This document shows positions 1-6,300 of a stretch of DNA of 7,219 bases, piece by piece. Source of the stretch: HLUCCA09 sp038757905 (GTDB lineage Bacteria > Pseudomonadota > Alphaproteobacteria > Rhodobacterales > Rhodobacteraceae); assembly GCA_038757905.1 (NCBI GenBank), contig JBCDGG010000203.1, positions 1 to 7,219 of the forward strand. Direction: 5' to 3'. The notes under the pieces are model-generated. The model did no database searches. It had not been told where the DNA came from and worked only from the letters and a program-made list of their open reading frames with translations. Made by a program: the position numbers and the translations under genes. Position 1 is the first letter of the stretch; each line of letters begins with the position of its first letter.

Positions 1-57
1 AGAGTCCGCGTGACCGAAGTCATGCGCAACGCAAACCTCCCCCCGGATGCACGCTGA
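1..57 (+). CDS. 3' end of an upstream gene (partial, unidentified)
   Basis: The first reading frame is open from base 1 and ends with TGA at 55-57, giving an 18-residue tail that reads RVRVTEVMRNANLPPDAR. The composition is protein-like, and the end falls just before a gap with a promoter-like sequence, which suits the C-terminus of a gene entering from the left. The fragment is too short to assign a family. A chance open frame of this length is entirely possible, so confidence is low. Confidence 0.35.
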   Translation, partial: RVRVTEVMRNANLPPDAR

Positions 58-137
58 ATGGGCATGGGCGCCTAATCCGCAGGCATCACAATAGCGGGCT
101 CATTGGGACAGGAACAGCATCATCGGGCCGCCCCGTT

Positions 138-166
138 TTGCGGTCGCCCGGTGGCTGCGCTAGACT
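138..166 (+). promoter_or_regulatory. Putative sigma-70-type promoter for the TIM-barrel/phosphoribosyltransferase operon
   Basis: TTGCGG at 138-143 and TAGACT at 161-166 are separated by 17 bases. The extended -10 reads GCTAGACT, which resembles the alphaproteobacterial housekeeping element GCTANA. The -35 matches the general consensus at 3 of 6 positions and the -10 at 4 of 6. Transcription would start about 7 bases after the -10, at or within a base of the ATG at 174. The transcript may therefore be leaderless, and no Shine-Dalgarno sequence lies in front of that ATG. The promoter is inferred from sequence only. Confidence 0.5.
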
Positions 167-173
167 GGGCCCG

Positions 174-931
174 ATGCAGCGCGCGGCCTTCCACAAGCTT
201 TTCAAATCACCCGGTCCGGTCGTGCTGCCGGTCATTCATGTGCTCGACACGCCCCGCACGCTGGCGAATGTGGGCAAGCTCGTATCGGCCGGTGCGCCGG
301 GTTGCTTTCTCATCAACACCACGACTTCGGCGCGGAGCGCTTTCTGCCGATCATCCGGGACGTGCGCGCGCGCTTTCCGTCGCTTTGGATGGGTGTGAAC
401 TTCCTCGCGGTGACCGGGCGCGCGGCCTTCCCGCTCCTGGGGGAGTTGGCCCGCGAGGGCTGCATGGTCGACGCCTATTGGGCCGACGACGCGCGGATCG
501 ACGAGTTCGGCGACAACGCTGAAGCCCGGGAGATCGCACGCGTCTACGACACGTGCGGCTGGCGGGGGCTCTACTTCGGAGGGACCTGCTTCAAGAAGCA
601 GCGCACAGTCGACCCGGCCCATTACGGGGACGCGGCGCGCCAGGCCCGCGCCTTCATGGATGTGGTCACGACGTCGGGCGTCGCAACGGGGCACGCCGCC
701 GGGACGGACAAGATCAGGACGTTCCGCGAGGCCCTTGGGGACGGGGCGCTCGCGCTCGCCTCGGGCATCACGCCGGAGAACGCCGCCCGCTACGCCGACG
801 TCGATTGCTTCATGGTGGCGACGGGCATCAACGAACCCGATAACTTCTACGACATAGACCCCGCGCGCCTGGAGGCGCTCCTACACGTCGCGCGGGGGCT
901 TGGAGCGCAGGGAGACGACCATGACCGATGA
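174..931 (+). pseudogene. BtpA/SgcQ-like TIM-barrel protein, interrupted by a frameshift
   Basis: Two overlapping frames together make one protein. From ATG 174 the first frame gives MQRAAFHKLFKSPG, then PVVLPVIHVLDT and GCFLIN, up to base 317. The match then continues in another frame from CAC at 320 (HDFGAERFLPIIRDVR) to TGA at 929-931. Removing the two bases AC at 318-319 (within ACAC) restores a 251-residue frame reading FLINHDFG. The joined protein looks like a phosphate-binding TIM barrel. It has an N-terminal strand VVLPVIHVLDT, a DVVTTSG strand near residue 162, and late loops ASGITPENA (near 196) and VATGI (near 214). From memory this resembles the BtpA/SgcQ group, whose biochemistry is poorly defined; a related aldolase-type barrel is possible. 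Its stop overlaps the start of the phosphoribosyltransferase gene by 11 bases, which suggests translational coupling and joint function. As written the gene is broken. A TTG at 302 could begin a truncated 209-residue product, but that would lack the first barrel strands. A sequencing error or a recent mutation are both possible. Confidence 0.7.
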
Positions 932-1541
932 TGCAGGCCCAAGGGATGATCGCTGGTATCTCAGGATCATGGCGCCCAACACCAAGGGCGCACGGTTTGC
1001 ATGGCTCGACCCGACGTCGATCTACATCAACGCGCGCGCCTTCCGTGATCTGCTCGACGATCTGATGGCCGACCTGGCGGGCGTGGACTACGATGTGGTG
1101 GCCGGGTTGGACGCCATGGGCTTTGTTCTGGGATCGGCCCTGGCCGCACGGTCCGGCGTGGGCTTTCTGCCCATTCGCAAGGCGGGCAAGCTGTGCGTCG
1201 AGACCGACGTGGTTCGCTTCGACAATTATTCCGGTCGGACCCAGGAGATGGAGATGCGGATGCCGGCTTTCGCGGAGGGCACCCGGGTTCTGCTGGCCGA
1301 TCAATGGGTCGAGACCGGGGGCACCATGGACGGGGCGATGCGCCTTGTCGAACGCCAGGGCGGCGTGGTCGCGGGGCTCGTTGCCATCGCGATCGAGGAG
1401 AACGCACGGACCGACCGCTACCGCGCTACCCTTCCATGCGTGTCGGCCGTGGTTCCGGGCTCGCGCTGGCAGGAGGAGTGCAACGCCCAGCGCCTCTCCA
1501 GCTTCGCGAGCTACCGCCCCGAACTGGCCTTTCCCTCCTGA
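921..1541 (+). CDS. Adenine phosphoribosyltransferase-like protein (type I PRTase)
   Basis: This 206-residue protein carries the hallmarks of the adenine phosphoribosyltransferase family, which transfers a ribosyl-5-phosphate from PRPP to a purine base in the cytosol. The stretch GLDAMGFVLGSALAARSGVG followed by LPIRKAGKL (R86, K87, G89, K90) matches the family pattern before the flexible loop. The PRPP-binding signature is VLLADQWVETGGTMDGA at residues 123-139. In classical APRT two acidic residues sit at positions 127-128; here D127 is kept but the second is Gln (Q128) followed by Trp. The N-terminal and C-terminal parts also look unlike standard APRT. The length is slightly above the usual 170-180 residues. 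ATG 921 is chosen because GGGAG at 910-914 lies 6 bases upstream; a TTG at 900 would be an alternative in-frame start. The gene overlaps the TIM-barrel gene by 11 bases. The family call is firm. The true substrate is uncertain, and a specialised paralogue is likelier than the housekeeping salvage enzyme. Confidence 0.85.
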   Translation: MTDDAGPRDDRWYLRIMAPNTKGARFAWLDPTSIYINARAFRDLLDDLMADLAGVDYDVVAGLDAMGFVLGSALAARSGVGFLPIRKAGKLCVETDVVRFDNYSGRTQEMEMRMPAFAEGTRVLLADQWVETGGTMDGAMRLVERQGGVVAGLVAIAIEENARTDRYRATLPCVSAVVPGSRWQEECNAQRLSSFASYRPELAFPS

Positions 1542-1548
1542 GGCTGCA

Positions 1549-1580
1549 CCCGCGAGAGGCCCCTTGGGCGGTGACGCGGG
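1549..1580. terminator. Weak candidate bidirectional terminator between convergent genes
   Basis: The 49-base gap between the convergent stops at 1541 and 1591 contains CCCGCG (1549-1554) and its exact complement CGCGGG (1575-1580). A smaller GCCC/GGGC hairpin (1559-1562 with 1566-1569) is nested in the loop. There is no T-run on either side, so this is not a classical intrinsic terminator, and in GC-rich DNA such pairings arise easily by chance. The location is what makes it plausible. Confidence 0.25.
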
Positions 1581-1590
1581 CGGCCGTGGT

Positions 1591-2274
1591 TCACGGGGCC
1601 GAGACGACGAAGCGTAACGCGCCGGGAGACACGCCCACGCCGTTGACCGGGGTCAGGTCCTGCGGGCATGCCGACATGACGGCGATCACATCGGCCTCTG
1701 CCCGGAAGGACACCCTGTCGCCCGGCGCGGCGACCGGCGCGGCGAAGTGCGTCTGGCCCGCGGGGCCGATAGGCACATTCATCCAGATGTTGAACGGCGC
1801 CGGCACGAGCCAGGCCGGCTGGCCGATCGCGGCAAGCGCCATGCACAGATTGTCGGCACAATTGTCGTGGTATGTGGCACAGCCCAGCTCGCGGTACCGC
1901 GCGTGGTCGCACGAGGCCACGAGCGTATCGTGCACGCCGGGCGAGCTGTCTTCGGTGAGCGTCAGCAGCACCCGCCGGTCGCTCGACACCAGGCCATCGC
2001 CGACCTTGGGAAAGATCGAGCCCAAGGCCGTGTGCAGATGCGCCATCGACAGATATTCCCGCGCGTCGTCTGCGGCGAACGCCCAGAAATCGCAGACCTG
2101 ATGCCCGCTTGGATTGATAACGGAAAGGGTCTGGCCTTTCTCTACACGCACCGCGATCCCGCACCGCGCCTCGATGGTGTAGGTCCGGCCGAGCACGGGG
2201 CGCCCGTCGGCCGAGACGGCCAGATCCACACTGCGGTTCGTTCCATGGGGGCGAAGGGCCCGATCTGCGTGCAT
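1591..2274 (-). CDS. DUF1989 / urea carboxylase-associated family protein
   Basis: This 227-residue protein matches the DUF1989 (urea carboxylase-associated, UAAP) pattern from end to end. It has VINPSGHQVCDFWAF at residues 52-66, LGSIFPKVGD near 84-93, LTEDSSPGVHDTL at 106-118, HDNCADNL at 136-143, FNIWMNVPIG at 161-170 and SACPQDLTPVNG at 201-212. Conserved Cys and His residues (C61, H115, C122, H136, C139, C203) are candidates for metal binding or catalysis. Some members (CgdA/CgdB) act as carboxyguanidine deiminase beside guanidine carboxylase, usually as a pair. Here a single copy stands alone with no carboxylase gene in view, so its substrate is unknown. The start at ATG 2274 is chosen because family similarity begins shortly after it and AAGGGG lies about 11 bases upstream. 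The frame stays open to 2388, but that extension is Arg/Ala-rich and not protein-like. The gene converges on the phosphoribosyltransferase gene with a 49-base gap. Confidence 0.8.
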   Translation of the reverse strand: MHADRALRPHGTNRSVDLAVSADGRPVLGRTYTIEARCGIAVRVEKGQTLSVINPSGHQVCDFWAFAADDAREYLSMAHLHTALGSIFPKVGDGLVSSDRRVLLTLTEDSSPGVHDTLVASCDHARYRELGCATYHDNCADNLCMALAAIGQPAWLVPAPFNIWMNVPIGPAGQTHFAAPVAAPGDRVSFRAEADVIAVMSACPQDLTPVNGVGVSPGALRFVVSAP

Positions 2275-2340
2275 GGGATGGTCGGCCCCTTGAATGCGTG
2301 CATGCCTATCCTGCAGGTCTGCCAGGGCCCGCGCAACTCT

Positions 2341-2366
2341 CCGGCCGTGCGCGGCCGCGCGGCCGG
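2341..2366. repeat. GC-rich inverted repeat (10-bp stem, 6-base loop)
   Basis: Bases 2341-2350 pair with 2357-2366: CCGGCC with GGCCGG at the base, then G-C, a T-G wobble, G-C and C-G, closing a 6-base loop GCGGCC. It contains a perfect 12-bp palindrome at 2349-2360. It sits 67 bases upstream of the DUF1989 start. It could be an operator, a 5' leader structure or a chance product of high GC. Confidence 0.5.
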
Positions 2367-2377
2367 CAACGCGTTGC
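2366..2377. promoter_or_regulatory. Perfect 12-bp palindrome GCAACGCGTTGC, candidate operator
   Basis: The sequence GCAACGCGTTGC equals its own reverse complement and has a central CG. LacI-family operators share this style (outer GC, inner AAC..GTT around a central CG), so binding by such a regulator is possible. It directly abuts the GC-rich hairpin at 2341-2366 and lies about 92 bases upstream of the DUF1989 start codon, within promoter range. No regulator gene is in the window. The palindrome is seen; the operator role is inferred. Confidence 0.35.
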
Positions 2378-2782
2378 GCGGCCCCCACGGAGCACAGCCT
2401 GCACAGCAGGCCCAGTGCCCCCCTCGCGTCTCTTCCACCGCCATGCCGGTTGGGACGACGCGCACGCGCACGAGGCGCGCCGACCGGAACGCGCGCCGCT
2501 CCGCTGGCCCCGCATGCCTGTCCCCGGGGCAGCGCCTATGTGGGCCGCAGCGACCGCTAAGGCCACTCCTGAGGAGCACTCTGGCTCGAACGCGCAGGGG
2601 GCCCTGCGCGCCGGATCTCACGGGCCACACTCCAACCCGCGGCGCGGCTCTTCTCGCGTTGGCAGCCAGACCCGGCCCGCCCATTTCCCCTGCGCATCCA
2701 GTCTCTAGACACGATCCGTGGCCCCCTCTCTGAGAACAGGGCGTTGACGCTGCACGGTCTAAGATGCTTCGCTGGCGCATAG

Positions 2783-2804
2783 TCCCTGCCCCAGAGGCAA
2801 GGGG
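2783..2804 (+). other. Small imperfect hairpin in the leader of the two-gene operon
   Basis: TGCC (2787-2790) pairs with GGCA (2796-2799) across a 5-base loop. After one bulged A (2800), CCC (2784-2786) pairs with GGG (2801-2803). It ends 10 bases before the G-run that acts as ribosome-binding site (2815-2820). It could affect translation initiation, but it may be chance. Confidence 0.2.
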
Positions 2805-2825
2805 ATCGGGGCATGGGGGGAATAC

Positions 2826-3356
2826 ATGGCCGACGTCGCACAAGCGCTGACCGAGACGCAACACCGGTTTGTCACGAAGTACCTTGCTTTCAGGCCAGTG
2901 CCAGAGGCCGACGGCGCCTCGGCCCCAGACGCACCAGCGGAAGCACGGACGAATGACAAGGGCGGATTTGTCGAGCTGCAGAAGATGCGTCTGGTCTGGG
3001 ACTCCGCCCGCAAGGCCGCCATCGCGCAAACGCAGGGTCTGCACGACGAGATCATGAAGATCTATGCCAACGCACCGGATCAGGCCGATATCGCCGCCGC
3101 GAGCCAGAACCAGTTCTCGCTCTTCGAAGCCATCGACGAAAAGCTCCTCGACAAGCTCGACGATGCCCTGAACGCGTCGGATGCCGATGCGCGCCGGCGC
3201 CTCGAGGGCGAAGCGGGTGTGATCGCGCGGGCCTATCTCGACATGCTCGATGCCCATCCCGTGGCCGCGATCATCGACGACAATCCGTTCCGCGCCGTGC
3301 CCGTTGCGGCGGGCCTGCGCAAGGCGCTGAGCGCGCTTGCGGCCCGGCTGAGCTAA
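2826..3356 (+). CDS. Hypothetical helical protein, first gene of the two-gene operon
   Basis: This is a 176-residue protein of unknown function. The start ATG 2826 is preceded by GGGGGGAA (2815-2822), a serviceable ribosome-binding site. The N-terminus contains TETQHRFVTKYL (residues 9-20). An Ala/Pro-rich low-complexity stretch follows at about residues 24-42. The rest is predicted by eye as amphipathic helices: ELQKMRLVWDSARKAAIAQT near 50-69, then a Leu/Asp-rich segment with EKLLDKLDDALNA, and a final part with HPVAAIIDDNPF leading to LRKALSALAARL. From memory the combination of a W..AR..A helix and a terminal DxNPF followed by a Leu-rich helix recurs in large uncharacterised bacterial proteins linked to polymorphic-toxin or contractile-injection loci. 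I cannot verify this here. No signal peptide, membrane segment or catalytic motif is visible. Its stop overlaps the ribosome-binding site of the giant gene downstream, so the two are very likely co-translated and functionally linked, for example as partner, adaptor or immunity protein. Confidence 0.8.
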   Translation: MADVAQALTETQHRFVTKYLAFRPVPEADGASAPDAPAEARTNDKGGFVELQKMRLVWDSARKAAIAQTQGLHDEIMKIYANAPDQADIAAASQNQFSLFEAIDEKLLDKLDDALNASDADARRRLEGEAGVIARAYLDMLDAHPVAAIIDDNPFRAVPVAAGLRKALSALAARLS

Positions 3357-3361
3357 GGAGG
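3355..3361 (+). promoter_or_regulatory. Strong Shine-Dalgarno AAGGAGG overlapping the upstream stop
   Basis: AAGGAGG at 3355-3361 shares its first bases with the TAA stop (3354-3356) of the 176-residue gene and lies 7 bases before ATG 3369. It is the best ribosome-binding site in the window and fixes the start of the giant gene. The overlap means ribosomes finishing the first gene sit on the start region of the second. Confidence 0.8.
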
Positions 3362-3368
3362 TCCCACC

Positions 3369-6300
3369 ATGGCCCATGTAGAACCCGACCGCGACACCGA
3401 GTACCGCGCCTACCTGGCCAAGATCGGTCAGGTGCAAGCCACCTGGAACGACTTCGTCAAGAGCATGAGCCGGCGCACCGATCTGTGGATTGCCGAGATC
3501 GGCCTGAAGCAGAGGGGCAAGAAACCGGCTGTCTCGCCCGCGCCGCCGCGGGATCTGCCCGCGCCACCCGCTCAGGTGATCCCGCAGAAGGTCGACGTGA
3601 TCCAGGCGCGGCATACCCTGCAGGCCAGCATCAAGCCCGACGAAATCGGCCGGATGTTCACGGCCGAGCCCACCAAGAAGACGGCGGGCGACCAGAGGGT
3701 TCTCGACGCGCTGGGCGAGTATCACTCCCTCGCCGACAAGTCCGGCCCGGAGGCGCAGGCGGCGCTCAAGGAGACGCTGAGGGCCTGCTCGGATTGGCTG
3801 CGCCAGACCGAGGACGAAGCCGGGCAGACGATCGACAAGGGCGATCGCTACAAGGAGATCAACCGCCTGCACGCGAAAGCGCTGGAGGAAAGCATCGAGT
3901 TGTCGCTCAAGGCAAAGTCCGACCGCGGGCAGTTGCTCGACGGCGGCAGCGATGCCTGGGACAGCGTGCGCGGCATCGCGAGCTTCGACGCGGGCCTGAT
4001 CGACGCGTATCAGGAGATCCGCAATAATCCCGACAAGGGCAAGAACAGCCGCGATGCGGTTACAGCCCTGCAGGGCATCCTTCGCGCGATTCCGGCCGAT
4101 GGTAGCGCGGCCGCCATGCGCACGGCCATCGAAGCCGAAATCGCCGATCTCGAAGAGACATGGGGCTTCATCGACACGATGGGCAGTCGCGACGACGAAC
4201 GCTGGGCCACCAGCCGCGTCTGGTCACCCGAAGGGTCCGCCATCCGGATCGAATCCGCTCAGAACTGCCGCGATACGAACGGTGCCAGCAGTCCGGCGGG
4301 CCGGCCCGGCACAGAGGAGGCGCAGATCCGCAAGTTCCTCGGCCAGATCGAGGCCGAAGCCTCGCGCAGCGACGTCTATGCCGAGGTGCTCAAGATCATC
4401 GGCAACTCCGATCACCCCGAACCGGTGCCGATGTCGCTCGGCAAATACGCCGCCGCGTTCGGCGATTCCGCCGCCACCGGGGCCGTCGACATGGACACGC
4501 TCGATTGCCTCGACGACCATCCCCATGAGATGGAGGGCACCGGCGAGAAGGTAGGCCATGTGCGCGGCGAGTTGGTGCTGCACTTCCTCGAAGAACGCAT
4601 CTACATGCAGGGCAATGGCGGCGACTATGCGGATGGCCATGAGCGCTGCCTGAAGGACAACTCGCTGCAGAACCGCTACCGTGAAGAACTCGGCCAGACC
4701 GATTTCAGCTGCGAGTTCAGCTGCGCCTACCACGAGCACGATGCCGGCCACGGCGACTTTCGCGGCACCACCAGCAGCGGCAAGGTGACCGTTGTCCGCG
4801 GTGTCGATCTGAAAGCGGCCGCCAAGCCCTATCTTGACCGTCCGGCCCTGCCCAAATCCGAGATCGAGGTCGTCGACGTCACCGAGAACGCTCAGAAGCA
4901 GCTCGAAGACGCCTGGGCGGGATGCCTTCGCCTGATCGAGCAGAACGTGAAGTACGGCACCAAGGGCAAGGAGGAGTTCAACGCCCTCAACCGCTGGATC
5001 GAGATGCGCTACAATGGCGACGCCCAGCAGATCAAGGCCGCGCAGACCTCTTATGAGACGGCGTATAATGCGCGCCTGGACGCTTACAACACGCAGCTGG
5101 CCGCGGCCGGCAAGGTCAACAAGGAGCTTCAGCAGAGCCGCACGGAACGGGCCAGTCTTCTGCTGTCGGAACCGCCCCGCAACGTGGAGAGCGAATACTT
5201 GGCGTCGCTGCGGGCGGGGAGGGCGAAGACCGGCGGCAACGACAGTGCCAAGAACGCGGTCAGAACGGACTGGAAGTCCTACACGTTCGAGTACGAGAAT
5301 TGCGCGGCCTGCACCCTCGGCGCGATCACCGGCACCACTTCGACCGGGGCGGTCGAGAGCTTTCTTGAATCGCGCGGCCTTCCCCGCGAAAAGGTGGACC
5401 AATTCAAGGGCGTGCAGGATCACACGCTGTTCTACCGCGCCGAGGTCGGGGCGCTTGATCCAAGTGTGGCCTTCAACGGAGAGAACCTCGCCAACGACAA
5501 CCAGGCGCCCGTCGTCGGCGACGCGCAACTGCGCGGCATCCGCGAGATGATCGCGGCCACCGTGAAGAAACGCAACGAGGCCGACAGCGATCCGCACCCG
5601 CCGAAGGAGCTGGTGGCCGTGCAGGACGGCATCCCCGAAAGAGGCCAGATGCACGACATGGACACGTTGCGCGGCCGGATGGAGAAGTATCCCGACGGCA
5701 CCCAGTTTCAGGTATTCCTCGCGGCGGGCGGGTTCCAGCACTGGGTCTATGCCGAAGTCTACAACGGCAAGCTGGTGATGGAGGATTACCAGCTTGCCAC
5801 CGACAATGGCCGCGACGATCCCGCAGGCGCGGCCGGATACTCGGACGGCGCGCCGCAGCACCCTGTCAACTCGCAGCAGGATGTCTTTACCGAAGGCATG
5901 TTCATCGCGATCACCCCGAAGGACGCCGAGGGGCTTCCCGACCCGCTGCTGAGCGCAGACTGGCCCCAGATCGGCTCGCCCGAGGCCATCGTGATCGACC
6001 TTGTCGTGAAGGCGAGCCTCAAGATCCCACGGTTCCTCGACACTCCGGGCGCCCTGGAGACTGCCTGGGCAAGCGCCCTTGCCGAACACGCCGACGCGCT
6101 TGAACAATATCGCCCTGTCGCCAAGGAGATCGCCGCCAAGCTGGAGGCGTTCAACCGCATCGCCGGAGAGAGTGGCGAAGTGACGTCCGCCCGGATCGAC
6201 CGGGCGTCCGTCGTTCTGGCGGAGTTGACCGCATTGTTGCACGCAGTCACGCCGCCGCAGCTGCGCAACACGCTGGAAGACCGGATGCTGCGGGAGGTGA

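Larger units (their letters stand above)
2275..2825. other. 551-base divergent intergenic region with no convincing gene
   Basis: The region lies between the leftward DUF1989 gene and the rightward two-gene operon, so it must hold promoters for both. Open frames cross it on both strands, but their translations are low-complexity Arg/Ala/Pro/Gly mixtures without recognisable motifs or good ribosome-binding sites. What can be seen is a strong hairpin (2341-2366), a perfect palindrome (2366-2377), and a small imperfect hairpin just before the operon start (2783-2804). No convincing -35/-10 pair was found for either direction. TTGACG at 2744-2749 is a good -35, but the nearest -10-like TAAGAT (2760-2765) is only 10 bases away. 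A decayed gene or an unrecognised small RNA cannot be excluded. Confidence 0.6.

Noticed and set aside
312..326. Programmed -1 frameshift in the barrel gene
   Set aside because: The junction ATCAACACCACG has no slippery heptamer, and I see no obvious stimulatory structure. An indel explains it more simply.
302..931. Treating the barrel gene as an intact 209-residue CDS from TTG 302
   Set aside because: The upstream frame from 174 encodes the matching N-terminal barrel strands, and the two pieces join exactly if two bases are removed. A start inside the second strand would give an incomplete barrel.
1193..2101. A 302-codon plus-strand frame overlapping the PRTase and DUF1989 genes
   Set aside because: It is out of frame with the PRTase and antisense to DUF1989, and its Arg/Gly/Ala-rich translation has no motifs. 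The two recognised families explain the same bases.
2744..2765. TTGACG ... TAAGAT as a promoter for the two-gene operon
   Set aside because: Both boxes look good alone, but the spacer is only 10 bases, too short for a standard promoter, and no better -10 lies 16-18 bases downstream of TTGACG.
2142..3872. A 576-codon open frame on the minus strand
   Set aside because: It crosses the DUF1989 gene in a different frame, the intergenic region, and both operon genes in antisense. The translation is not protein-like and no start signal supports it.
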